From assembly GCA_037074705.1 (NCBI GenBank), contig CM073595.1:73456139-73520138 (forward strand): a stretch of DNA of 64,000 bases. The letters are read 5' to 3'. Positions 1 to 10,989 of this stretch are shown here, in pieces. Position numbers and translations under genes: made by a program. This DNA comes from Zhengitettix transpicula. Taxonomy: Eukaryota > Arthropoda > Insecta > Orthoptera > Tetrigidae. Under the pieces are notes generated by a model. The model searched no databases, had not been told where the DNA came from, and worked only from the letters and a program-made list of their open reading frames with translations. Each line of letters starts with the position of its first letter. The first letter of the stretch is position 1.

Positions 1-59
1 AATAAAGGGATAAATTGTCATAAATTAAAAAATGGATCTCAGTTTTTGCGTAGGCTTAA

Positions 60-200
60 ATTAATTATACCATATCTGACCTTTAGGGGTGGGGCGGAGA
101 ATCGTTACATAAAAATAACGTTAAATAACCGAGATTGGAGTCAAATCCGGGTTTATAGATTTCGCTGAGTTTAAAAATTACAACCCGGGCACCCATCTAG
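60..200 (+). mobile_element. Helitron-like element, 3' end fragment
   Basis: The block shares its order of words with the other Helitron-like copies here: a 'taggggtgggg' stretch, 'gttacataaaaataacg', 'ccgagattggagtcaaatc', 'gctgagttt', then a CCCGGGC run and a terminal CTAG at 197-200. The intact copies keep a small hairpin (CCCGG-gcaacg-CCGGG) a few bases before CTAG, as Helitron 3' ends do. In this copy the hairpin has lost its second arm. The 5' part is missing or unrecognisable. It is non-coding. Confidence 0.7.
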
Positions 201-1535
201 AGAAAAATAAAAAATGTACCTTTATTTAATATATATATATAAAATATATATAGTTAAGGAGCGGCAATTTGTCCGAGGCGACGTAGACGCTAGAGCTGGC
301 GCTGACTACAGCTAATTGTTATCTTCATTCCGTTATAAAACTCCCGCTATATGTTACGTCATGCTTATTTTAGTACATATATAAAACAACTGCTAAATAT
401 GCCACGCTTATTTTAACTCAGTTATGAGTTAAGGATTAGTTCACTGGAGTTGTTACGGACAGATGCCAGCAATCATTACAATACTAAAGCGAGTCGTGGG
501 AATAATAGCCGGCGCGGATTGGACTGCAAACTTCTTGTAATAAAAGCTTATAGCTTTGCCGTGTACATAAATATTGAAGTTCATTACGTGTCAGGCCAGA
601 ACATATGGAATAAACGGCACAAATCTTCATCAGGACAGAAAGGGATCGGTCGGTATCGAACCGAAAAATATCACCTTTCCTTCTTTGATACATGCATTCG
701 CCATTGGGGTGATACAAGTGTTGACGACAAACATAATTTATACGTAATAAATAAATTTATATTTTATGCAGACTTTCATTCAGTGAAAGTTTTAGTAGAA
801 ACACAGAAGTAAATAGTTCCGACGTGATACTTTCCAGGAATTTAGAATTTATTTATCTAAACGTTGCGATTTTTTGGGATGTTTGCCGTTTTCCTAATTT
901 CTTTACTTGTACAACGTTTTCGTACACCCTACGAATACATTATTCTACGTCGTTACGCCTACATCTACGTTACTCTGTTGACCAGATTGTCTCGTGACGC
1001 TTCCTCCATCTCTTCGAAGAAAAAATACTACATTATATTAGAGAACAGTGTATAATTATTTATTGTCTGAGTAAGTAGAACAAGGAAGGGAATCAAAGAG
1101 AACCATCAAGAGAAAAACTCCGAAGGATAATTTTTGGACACCTTCAACGCACTTTCTGTCCTCTGGTGCGAAGATATGGTTCAGGGTGATGTTTATCGTT
1201 CTATTTCCATTCTCATTCTTAGGAAAATACCTCGACCTATATACTGAAAGTGTACTCACAATAATTACGCTTAAGAAAATTGATTCTCAAATAATTGGCT
1301 ACCTTTTCGCTGCTATAAACAATTTGTTGACTAGGTATTTTCTTCGTTGATTAAAATATAATTGTTGCACATATCGTGTGCCTCATAAATTCCGCCGAGG
1401 ATCTTCATTTAATTTGATATAGAAAATGGTATGCTTCCTTCTATTTGAAAATACTATCCATACACAAACGTATGAATTTTTGCAAAAAAACATCTCGTTG
1501 TTTCACGTTTCACATTCATTTTCCTTTGGTTCTAC
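201..1535. other. No recognised gene
   Basis: AT-rich DNA with a short TA run near 228-251. A 120-codon open frame on the + strand (450-812) and a 77-codon frame on the - strand overlap each other. Neither has a motif, a signal peptide or a resemblance I recognise. I treat both as chance frames. Confidence 0.5.
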
Positions 1536-1539
1536 AGAC

Positions 1540-1665
1540 CACTTAGCGCCTCATCAGCTATGACACATTCCGGAACTTTTGGAGTGTCACGTGGTCAGTG
1601 TGTTGATTCTATTTCAAGATTCAAACTCGGTAGCTCTTTGATGTGCAGTGACGATGACCGCTTTT
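1540..1665 (-). mobile_element. Diverged SINE-like copy (tRNA-derived family)
   Basis: This block shares words with the well-delimited SINE at 28459-28625. Both contain 'agtgtcac(c/g)tggtcag', 'gattct' and then a '(a)ttcaaactcgg(t)agctc'-type stretch. Read on the minus strand, that stretch contains a GAGTTTGAATC segment related to the RNA polymerase III B box (GTTCRANNC). It also shares 'tgacacattc' with the copy near 15780. The ends are eroded and I see no target-site duplication. Confidence 0.5.
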
Positions 1666-2282
1666 CGACCACGCTTTAAATTATTCTCCAAAAATACATC
1701 TCCACTGTAGCTTATAATTTCGTACGTACCATCCATAACGAGATCAAAGACAAACAGATAGTAGTAATCAGTATGTTTGAATATTTTTCAATGTTTTGGT
1801 ATGATTCATCATAATATACTATTCACAAATTTCTAATTTTATTGAATCAGAATAATAGTAACCGTGTGAAATCATTGTGTAAGATTTACTACAATGTTCT
1901 ATCATATATGAACTTATGATTTTCCAAGGCATAGTCATCCCGTGGGATAAGTTCTCTGTCCTGAAGAATATGATAAGAGCAGAAGGTAATTGGAGGCAGG
2001 AAGAGAAAGTTGCAACAGTCAAATAAAAGGTTTACTGCCGAACGGTTATCGCCTAATCTACAATAACGAGTCAGATAATTTTTCTACAGGCAATGGGAGG
2101 TAATTTCTGACCAGCAATAAACTTCCGTTTTATTGTATTATTTAACTGACTAAAATCTGAAAAAAAATATAGTCGGTGGATCACACACCAGAAGTGTTAT
2201 TTCACATATCAGTGAAAATATCATGAATTAGTTAAAAATAATATACTGGCCAATACGTCAGAACAAGTATACTCACTTCAGT
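1666..2282. other. No recognised gene
   Basis: AT-rich sequence with only short chance frames. Confidence 0.5.
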
Positions 2283-2365
2283 TGCTACTTTGACATTGAA
2301 ATCAATACAACTAAAAACACTAGGTTTCGTCCCTTATTTGGGACTTCTTCTGATGAACTTAATAC
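2283..2365 (-). mobile_element. Penelope-like element tail, hammerhead-like (degenerate)
   Basis: On the minus strand a GTCCC...GGGAC 5-bp stem with a 6-nt loop (stem arms at 2340-2344 and 2329-2333) is followed directly by GAAAC. That is the stem II plus GAAA arrangement of a hammerhead ribozyme. The CTGATGA core expected upstream is degraded to AGAAGA-like sequence. The downstream part ('tagtgtttttagttg..ttgatttca') is shared with the copy at 29370-29470. Hammerhead motifs are known in Penelope-like retroelements. Assigning this copy to that class is an inference from its relatives in the window. Confidence 0.5.
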
Positions 2366-4872
2366 ATGCCAATGAAGTCATTAATTTGTACAGATTTTTA
2401 TCCATTTTCTGATACTCCGTTTCGTTCTTTCGATTTTCAATGACAAGCTCTCCTACCGTTTGATACTGAGAGCCCCTAAAACTGACAAATTTGCATAATA
2501 AATTTTTTTGTGACAAATAAACTTCCTTTCAATTTGATAAATTGGTAGAATTATTATTATTTCTGGGTTGGTATTGACATTTCTTCTCAGGTTGTGAGGA
2601 GCGAGGAACATTGGTATAAAATGAAAATTGAAGAAAATTAATGATAAATTGAGAAACGGATATACAACGTTTGTTCGAGCCTCCACGGACTGTTGTCCTC
2701 TGGAGGATGTTGGTGAAGGTTGTCTGCTGACGTCCTGACAATGTCCTCCAGAATTTTTTTTTGCAGGTTGATAGCACGCAACTCTCTCTCGATTAACAGA
2801 CAAGCACAATTTATTTGCCAGTCCTAGTACTTCTCTCCAGATTCACAGTCTAAATCTAAGAAAACTTGATTGGGGTACGAAGTGTATGTAACTGTTGCTC
2901 TGGCTCCAGCGACGCAGAAACAGTATTAAATTCACTTACGACAAGCAAATAGTCGGTTCAGCACGCATCTGCACAAACAATCATTTCGACCAAGTGCGCA
3001 GTCAGTTACTCCAGAAACCATTAATACTTGCTCACTGACAGACGTACATCACTCTGCGACCTTTCTTTAAAATGGAATGAGTAAACTATGTCAGGCTCCA
3101 GAGTGAAAGGTTACACGATATAACTTGAAATTTTATTACATCTGACTGAAGTGGTAGGACAGAAAGAAAACATCCAAATACAGTCATATATTTCGTTGTA
3201 TCGTTGGCAAGTTTTATTTACGTGAGTATTTTTATGAAAAGGTACATCAATTTGCGGAATCAGATCAACGAGCAGAATGTTTGATATATTTTCCAATTTA
3301 CCGTTTAGCGTTGAGGGGCATCAACAGTGTTTCAGCTACTTGATGCTTAATGCCTCAGCTTAATTGGCGTCTCTGTTCTGTCACACGCCATTAAGCGAAT
3401 GTCCTTCCACTCATGAAAAATAAACGCCAAAAGTATTTCCTCATCCGTCTATAACTTTTATTCTTTTAAATTCACTCTCTTTCGGCGATCTGCTTCCTGG
3501 AAAGACGTACACGAGTTATGTTAATGGAAGAGATTTCTGTACCTTCAGGCTACAATAAAGTCCTCAATAAACGATGAAACGTATTTCAAAGTTAAAGATT
3601 CCCTACTGGAAGTGACACTTAAATTTGTGCACGGTGATAAATCGATTCCATTGCCGATAAACGTATCAGGTCAAACTGCTTACGAGGTAGAATCCCAATC
3701 TTCTTCACGGTATACTAATAAAACACAAATCTCTAAACTACTTAAAGTTTTAATAAATTCAAAAAAATATAAAATCATATAAACAAGCTCGAGAAGAAAT
3801 TTATATTACAGCGCCGAAAGTAACGCGAAGTTGAGATGACGAATAATTTATTTTATTAAAATTCTATGTATGATAAAGTATATTATTAATTGATTTGACC
3901 CATATTTTATGTAATTCGCAGAAAATAAAATCTTTCTAACTTTTATGACGAATAACATTTTTCGACAATGCCATTCATTATCAACTTCATATTCCTACTT
4001 TTTTATAAAATTCCTTAAATTCATTTTAACCGTTGCAACCATTTTTCAAACATCTGAATAAAACTTTCATGTTTTAGTAGTCAAGCGAAATTTGAGTGTT
4101 GGGTGGTTCGATTTTTGTTTTAAAATTTTGAAAAATTATTTGATATTATATTCACAGAATATTTCTAATAATATCTGGAGGGTATATATGAATCAAAATA
4201 TGTGTTTTTACTGTTCCCTGAAAGAAAATTACGTTCATATAATTACATATGTGACTCCGTCAGGAAATAATAAGTTGTTTTGTTGCTTTCCAACCGAGGA
4301 ATAATTCATTAAAATATATAGACAACTCAATCAGTCATATACATGTTTATTTCTTGTCATCCGAACGACTACTAATTTGTTTAAAATATATAAACGACTA
4401 CCTCAGTTAAATGATGTAGATTCGTGTCTGTCCGAACGACAGCTGACGACGTAAATCTATGAGATATCTATGGTCCAAATTAAATTCAAAATAATATTTA
4501 GAAGTTTCTGCGTTTTGAATAATTAAAATACATAATTAAACTACATGTAAAATTGGATTATACTCAGGAGAAATTGAAAGGAATGGAGTGGTGTTTTAAA
4601 ATGTTATCACGGGTTTAGTGATTATTTCTGATGTGAAGAATCAAACGATCGCATTAATCTATTAAGTGACTAAAAGTTTGTTAGAACAAATTTGTAAGTA
4701 TTTGCCATCCGAATTGAATATGCGAACGGAACGAATGAAATCGGGCAACATTAATTTGGGTGTACTTCATAGCACAGAAATCTGATAATTATTATCTCGT
4801 AATTCATTGACATATTTATTCAATTGTTGAAGTCGACATCAGAAAGATTTAGGATAATTTCTGTTTACACAG
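2366..4872. other. No recognised gene
   Basis: AT-rich sequence. The minus-strand frame 2453-2809 (118 codons) and the + frame 4092-4304 show no recognisable domain. An imperfect hairpin, 'ctggaggatgttg' against 'caatgtcctccag', lies near 2700-2752. Confidence 0.5.
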
Positions 4873-5061
4873 GAATCTGTGAACAGAAATCGGAAATATA
4901 CGGGCCCGTCTGAGGTTCGGCTGCCTCAGCTTTTGCGTCTTAATGAAGATTTGATATACCGCGAAATTTATGTACGCTCCGGTACGGAAATAGGAGAGGT
5001 TTTACGTGGTCGGCATTATTTGATCAGTGCGACGCAACTGGCCTTTGTCGGCACGAATTAG
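4873..5061 (+). CDS. Doubtful exon-like open frame after a splice-acceptor-like site
   Basis: A 62-codon open frame begins right after 'tttacacag' (a possible 3' splice site) and ends with a stop at 5059-5061. It is clearly more GC-rich than its surroundings and has a mixed, protein-like composition (for example RLPQLLRLNEDLIYREIYV). There is no in-frame ATG, so if real it would be a terminal exon or a fossil of a coding sequence. I do not recognise the family and see no upstream exon or nearby poly(A) signal that decides the matter. A chance frame in a locally GC-richer stretch is equally possible. Confidence 0.12.
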   Translation, partial: ESVNRNRKYTGPSEVRLPQLLRLNEDLIYREIYVRSGTEIGEVLRGRHYLISATQLAFVGTN

Positions 5062-6221
5062 GAGCTTCCAGATATACTGGTCCTTAAAACATGAGTTTGA
5101 GAAGCAACTTTACGTGAAAAGACATGAATGACTTCTTATCCACACACAAATCAAATGTACGATCAAGCTTCTCGTGCATGTTCGGAGGACTTAAGCCCTC
5201 AGTACAAAAATACGTAAAGTCTGTTACATAGAATACGGCAAAACGTTTCGTTAGACAAACTAAAAAAACCTTAGCCTGAAAATAAAAAAAATAAAAATAT
5301 TTTATTTCATCAACAAAATATGTTCTTTAAAGTATTAATTTTTTTAATTATAGTCGTAGTTCAGAAAGAAAAATTCTGTTAGGAGTTTCCATTCTAAGGA
5401 TCAAGTGCCATAATTAAAAAGGTGTTAAAAGTAGAAAAAATAAATCTAGAACGAAGCGGAAGAAAAACAACTGTGATAGCTGGACTGAAAAACACAGTTC
5501 CGTATATGATTGGTTTTATAGACACTAATGAAAAATCAACGCTTCACACTGAATGCACTATTTTCTCCTTTTTACAGGTTTGTTATTTTTAGCCTTGTAA
5601 ATTTGATTTTTCCGAAGAAGTGCTTTCCACTTCGCCCTTAGTGGTGTTCACAGGTTTCCAATTTTTCAATAAATATGCGTTCTGCAATTGTTTTTTTACC
5701 TTAAAGTCACGAAACACTAACATTTCCTCAAGGAGCATAACTATTCTTTTTATCTTTCTACCTTCATCCTAGACATTTACCGAACTGTCTTTTGTTGCCG
5801 CTTTTGCTTGGATCACGAAGTTTGGATATCTTTGTTGCTGGAAGAGAGACCTAGTTATAAATACCAGCGTAGCACTCCCTTTGTACCCCCTCCACTTCCG
5901 CCAACGCAAGTAAGTTGCGTTGCGGCCGGTCAAAGACTCTGTTGCCAACCTCGTAAATGCCGGCATGCTCCTATATCATAGACATCACCTCCGCCGATTG
6001 GAATCCCGGTGCTCCAATTACTGACTCTCAAAATAATTCATATAGAACATTAATCTGCAAGCTCCTCCTGAAGAAAAAAAATTCTCTTTGCCCAATAATT
6101 GGAGCAAACCTCAAATGAAGATGATCCTATCTGAATGTTGATGTTTCCAGGCATATTTGCATGATACGCTGGTGAGTTAACAAGCCGACAATAGGAAAGA
6201 AAATTTCTAGAAAGCTTTGAA
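5062..6221. other. No recognised gene
   Basis: AT-rich non-coding sequence. The minus frame 5769-5966 (65 codons) is not recognisable. Confidence 0.5.
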
Positions 6222-8420
6222 TCTTATAAATAAAAGAGAGTGTATGTATGTTTGTTTGTTTGTTTGTATGTTTGTTTGTATGTATATTTGTATGTTCGTT
6301 ATACAAATCTACACCGGTAGAGCAAATTTCACCAAATTTCGTACACGTGTTCTTTACGACCAGGAAACAAACACTGTCGGGGTGAGACATGTCTACCACC
6401 CCCAGAAGCGGGGATGCACGGGGGTTGAAATATTTAAACATGCTAAAACAGCCGATATTTTAGTCGGATAATAATTTTTAGGGGACCAATATATTTATGG
6501 TGTTTCTACCGATGTTTTCTGAATATAATTTTCATCCCCTACACCCTGGGAAAAGGGCACCCTTAGGGTTTAGGGTGGAGAATACAAATCTATACCGGTG
6601 GATCAAATTTCACCAAATTTCGTACACGTGTTCTTTGCGACCAGGAAAACAACACTGTCGGGGTGAGACGCGCCTACCACCCCCTGAAGCGGGGGTGGAC
6701 GGGGGTGGAAATATTTGAACATGCTAAAACAGTCGATATTTCAGTCGGATAAATATTTGTGGAGGTCAAAGATATTTATAGTCTTTCCACTAATGATATC
6801 TGAATATAATTTTCAACCTCTACACCCTGGGGAAAGAGCACCCCTAGCGTTAGAGGGGGAGAATACAAATCTACACCGCTGGAGCAAATTTCACCAAATT
6901 TGGTACACGGGTTCTTTGCGACCAGGAAAACAACACTGTCGGGGTGAGACGCGCCTACCACCCCCTGAAGCGGGGGTGGACGGGGGTGGAAATATTTGAA
7001 CATGCTAAAACAGTGGATATTTAAGTCGGATAAATATTTGTAGAAGTCAAAGATATTTATAGTCTTTCCACTGATGATATCTGAATATAATTTTCAACCT
7101 CTACACCCTCGGGAAAGAGCACCCCTAGCGTTTGGGGTGGAGAGTACAAATCTACACCGCTGGAGCCAATTTCACCAAATTTCGTACACGTGTTCTTTGC
7201 GACCAGGAAAACAACACTGTTGGGGTGAGACGCGTCTACCACCCCCTGAAGCGGGGGTGGACGGAGGTGGAAATATTTGAACATGCTAAAACAGTCGATA
7301 TTTCAGTCGGATAAATATTTGTAGAGGTCAAAGATATTTATAGTCTTTCCACTAATGATATCTGAATATAATTTTCAACCTCTACACCCTGGGGAAAGAG
7401 CACCCCTAGCGTTAGAGGGGGAGAATACAAATCTACACCGATGGAGCAAATTTCACCAAATTTGGTACACGGGTTCTTTGCGACCAGGAAAACAACACTG
7501 TCGGGGTGAGACGCGCCTACCACCCCCTGAAGCGGGGGTGGACGGGGGTGGAAATATTTGAACATGCTAAAACAGTGGATATTTAAGTCGGATAAATATT
7601 TGTAGAGGACAAAGATATTTATAGTCTTTCCACTGATGATATCTGAATATAATTTTCAACCTCTACACCCTCGGGAAAGAGCACCCCTAGCGTTTGGGGT
7701 GGAGAGTACAAATCTACACCGCTGGAGCAAATTTCACCAAATTTCGTACACGGGTTCTTTGCGACCAGGAAAACAACACTGTCGGGGTGAGACGCGTCTA
7801 CCAACCCCAGAAGCGGGGGTGGACGGGGGTTGAAATACTTAAACATGCTAAAACAGCAGGTATTAGATTTGGATAAATATTTTCGGGGTCAAAGATATTG
7901 ATTGTGTTTCTACCGATGTTATCTGAATATAATATTCATCTCCTACGCCCTGGGAAAAGGGCACCCTTAGGGTTTGGGGTGGAGTTGCTTTACAGAAAAA
8001 TAACGCGAATACAACCGAGTTTGGAGTCAAATCGAAGGTTATGGATGTCAGTGAGTTTACTCCGGATAAATATTTTTAATTGCCCATTTAACCCGAAATG
8101 GTGGGGGTTGGAAGGGAAGATAAATAGTCAGTTCTTGCGCGTTCTTGGAGGAGAATTACGTGAATACTATTTCAACGGATGTTGTTGAAAATATAAATCC
8201 CTTTAGACATTAGTGGTGAGCTTGCTTAGGGCTGGGGGTGAGAATTGTCTATTATTCTAAAACTGCAAAAATGTTATGTGTTTATGGGTAAACTAGATTG
8301 ATATTGTTTCTACCGATGTGATATGAGTAAAAATTCAACCCTTTCCACCACGGGAAAGTAGCAGATTTAAGGGTGGTGTTTTTCATACTATTTTAACCTA
8401 TGTTGTTTCCATTAATAACG
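6222..8420 (+). mobile_element. Non-autonomous Helitron-like element with internal 281-bp array
   Basis: The 5' end is A|TC (TCTTATAAATAAAAGAGAGTG), the same start used by the other copies. A TGTTTGTATG-rich microsatellite follows, then 'acaaatctacaccg', the tandem array (6301-7986), and the 'ataacgcgaatacaaccgag..ttggagtcaaat..' block seen near Helitron 3' ends. The last clearly related words ('ttctaccgatg', 'cacgggaaag', 'agggtggtg') are near 8300-8375, and no terminal CTAG with hairpin is visible, so the 3' end is approximate. Open frames on both strands, including several of 60-100 codons, are artefacts of the repeat and match no Rep/helicase domain. Confidence 0.75.
6301..7986 (+). repeat. 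Tandem array, 6 x 281 bp, with 562-bp higher-order period
   Basis: The anchor word 'aacactgt' recurs at 6370, 6651, 6932, 7213, 7494 and 7775, exactly 281 bases apart each time. Units 3 and 5 share 'tttggtacacgg', 'cagtggatatttaagtcgg' and 'gttagaggggg'. Units 2 and 4 share 'tttcgtacacgtg' and 'cagtcgatatttcagtcgg'. The array therefore grew partly by duplication of a dimer. Each unit carries a hairpin of CCACCCCC and GGGGGTGG arms (for example 6958-6965 and 6972-6979; the first and last units have mismatches). Confidence 0.93.
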
Positions 8421-8773
8421 ACGTTTAATCAAAAATAAAAGTGTTTCAGAACCATTGCTTTTTGTACTCTTTTAAAAAGTTTTTATATTATAAATTGTTA
8501 TAAACATAATTTTACATTTATTCCGTAATTGAAGTTGTATTATTGTGAAGAAATAAAGCAACAAATAATCACGGACAAATAAATGTAACAAAAACTCTAC
8601 ATGCCAACGTAGTTTATAATTTAGTTTACTACAACTTCAATGAAAATATTATCCACGTAATCTACATTATTAGAACAATTGTTCTCAAAATCCTAAACCA
8701 TATAAATCAATCCATTATTAATCACTTTTCTACCAGAACGAAAGGGCTTAATATAAATAATTATTACACTTAA
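8421..8773. other. No recognised gene
   Basis: AT-rich spacer between two Helitron-like elements. Confidence 0.5.
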
Positions 8774-8886
8774 TCTTATATATAAAAATGAGTGTATGTT
8801 TGTATGTTTGTATGTTTGTATATTTGTATGTTTGTATATTTGTATGTTTGTATATTTGTATGTTTGTATATTTGTATGTTCGTTAC

Positions 8887-9454
8887 ACAAATCTACACCG
8901 CTGGAGAAAATTTCACCAAATTTTTTCGTACACGTGTTCCTTGCGACCAGGAAACAAACACTGTCGGGGTGAGACGCGTCTACCACCCCCAGAAGCGGGG
9001 GTGGACGGGGGTGGAAATATTTAAACATGCTAAAACAGTCTATATTTCAGTCAGATAAATATTTTTAGGGGTCACAGATATTTATAGTGTTTCCACTGAT
9101 GATATCTGAATATAATTGTCAACGTCTACACCCTGGGGAAAGAGCACTCCTAGCGTTTGGGGTGGAGAATACAAATCTATACCGGTGGATCAAATTTCAC
9201 CAAATTTCGTACACGTGTTCTTTGCGACCAGGAAACAAACACTGTCGTGGTGAGACGCGTCTACCACCCCCAGAAGCGGGGGTGGACGGGGATTGATATA
9301 TTTAAACATGCTAAAACAGTCTATATTTCAGTCGGATAAATATTTTTAGGGGTCACAGATATTAATAGTGTTTCTACCGACTGTTAGGGTGAGACGCGTC
9401 TACCACCCCCAGAAGCGGGTCGGGATTATCAGTAGAGCACTTTTAGGTGTTGGG
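8887..9454 (+). repeat. Two tandem copies of the Helitron 281-bp unit plus a partial third
   Basis: The 'aacactgtcg' anchors at 8957 and 9238 are 281 bases apart. A third, truncated unit resumes at 'gactgttagggtgagacgcg' near 9378. The first unit has a few extra T residues (acaaatttttttcg). The hairpin core CCACCCCCAGAAGCGGGGGTGG is present in both full units. Confidence 0.85.
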
Positions 9455-9710
9455 TGGAGGAACGCTGCAATAAAATAACGCGAATACAACCGAGATTGTA
9501 GTCAAATCCAAGGTTATGGATGTCATCCAGTTCAATTATAGCACCAAATTGCCCGTTTAGCCCCAAGGGGCGGGAGTGGATGGGATGGAAATTTTCTAAC
9601 ATGTGAAATCATCGATATTAGCGTGGAATAAATAAATGCCGGGACCATTGACGTTGATAGTATTTCTACCGATGTTGTTTGTAGGCATGATAGGGTTGGG
9701 GCTGGAGGGG

Positions 9711-10332
9711 ATTTCCTTGAAAATAACGGGAAAACAACCGAGATTCGAGTCAAATCGAAGGTCATGGATGTCCCTGAACTTATTTATGACAATCTGGACA
9801 ACGCGCGGGTATCGGCCGGGTTGGGATGAGTTACCGGCTGTTTTTTGCGTCGATTAAATATATTTCGGGATGAATTAGATTAATAAAATTTCCCTACATG
9901 TTCTCTGTGTATAATTTCAACCCCTTTCGGACTCATAAGGGTGCACCCTTAAGGGTGGGCGTGTAGTAGCATTATATAAAAAGAAACCAGAAACTATCGG
10001 GATTGTCACTGAGTTTAATTAATTTCCTTGAAAATAACGGGAAAACAACCGAGATTCGAGTCAAATCGAAGGTAATGGATGTCGCTGAATTTATTTATGA
10101 CAATCTGGACAACGCGCGGGTATCGGCTGGGTTGGGATGAGTTGACCGGCTGTTTTTTCGTCAATTAAATATATTTCGGGATGAATTAGATTAATAAAAT
10201 TTCCCTACATGTTCTCTGTGTATAATTTCAACCCTTTTCGGACTCGGAAGGGTGCACCCTTAGGGGTTGGCGTGGAAGTAGCATTAGATAAAAATAAACC
10301 AGAAACTATCAGGATTGTCACTGAGTTTAATT
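9711..10332 (+). repeat. Tandem duplication, 2 x ~311 bp, inside the Helitron
   Basis: 'atttccttgaaaataacggg' starts at 9711 and again at 10022. Both copies continue through 'ttcgagtcaaatcgaaggt', 'gacaatctggacaacgcgcg', 'ttccctacatgttctctgtg' and 'accagaaactatc', with only scattered differences. Confidence 0.9.
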
Positions 10333-10928
10333 ATGACATTAAACTTGACCGTTTAAGTCCCCGAAGCGGGAGTGGTCGGGGGTGTAAAATTTCAAACATG
10401 TTAAACGGTCGATATTTGCGATAATTATTTCCTGGGGTTAATTACTTTGAAAGTATTTATACCGATGTTGTTTGTGTATAATTTAACCCCTGTGAGGGGA
10501 GCAAGCTTAGGGGTGGCGTGGAGGTACGTTAAATAAAATCCCGCAAAAACAACCGAGATTCGAATCAATTCCGAGACTATGAATGTCGCTGAATCTAATT
10601 GTGACAACCCTGGGGGGGTAACGCGACGGGTTTGGGAGGTGTTGGGCGGGGGAATAAATTTTCAGACAATGTAATCGGCCGATTTTTGCGTGGAATACAT
10701 TCTTTTTCATTATCGCATATTTGTGGGGGTGGTCATCTTCTAACATGTAAAAATGGCCGATATATTTAGTCAATGACTTCATCCGCCTTCGGCATCGGAG
10801 GTGAGCACATTTAGGGATAGGGTTCGAGGAGCTTTACATAAAAATAGCGCAAAAGTAACCAAAATTGGAGTCTTATGGATGGTTATAGATAAATGACATC
10901 TCGGGCAACGCCGGGCACCCAGCTAGTA

Positions 10929-10951
10929 TCTAATAAATAAAACAGAGTGTT

Positions 10952-10989
<38 letters not shown>

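Larger units (their letters stand above)
8774..10926 (+). mobile_element. Non-autonomous Helitron-like element, both ends present
   Basis: Boundaries are A|TC at 8774 (TCTTATATATAAAAATGAGTG) and CTAG|T at 10923-10926. Just before the CTAG sits the subterminal hairpin: CTCGG, loop gcaacg, CCGGG, with one T-G wobble. These are the diagnostic Helitron features (5'-TC, 3'-CTRR, hairpin, insertion between A and T with no target duplication). Internally there is a (TATGTTTG)n-like microsatellite at about 8790-8880, two 281-type units, a tandem 311-bp duplication, and a degenerate series of related words. No Rep/helicase coding sequence is present, so it is non-autonomous. Confidence 0.82.

Noticed and set aside
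450..812. 120-codon + strand frame near the window start
   Set aside because: It overlaps a minus-strand frame, has no motif and ordinary AT-rich composition. I could not support it as a gene.
2453..2809. 118-codon minus-strand frame
   Set aside because: There is no recognisable domain, and it overlaps two other minus frames of similar length.
6497..7876. Many 60-100-codon frames such as those beginning MISEYNFQPLHP or MFKYFHPRPPPL
   Set aside because: They occur on both strands of the 281-bp array. Because the unit is not a multiple of three, the frame shifts from unit to unit. They are not genes.
6301..7986. CRISPR-like array
   Set aside because: Units are 281 bp with no unique spacers, in a eukaryotic transposon context.
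8788..9058. Open frames with YVCMFVCLYICMFV-type repeats (also 6217-6471)
   Set aside because: They translate a TATGTTTG-type microsatellite at a Helitron 5' end. They are open on several frames and carry no biological signal.
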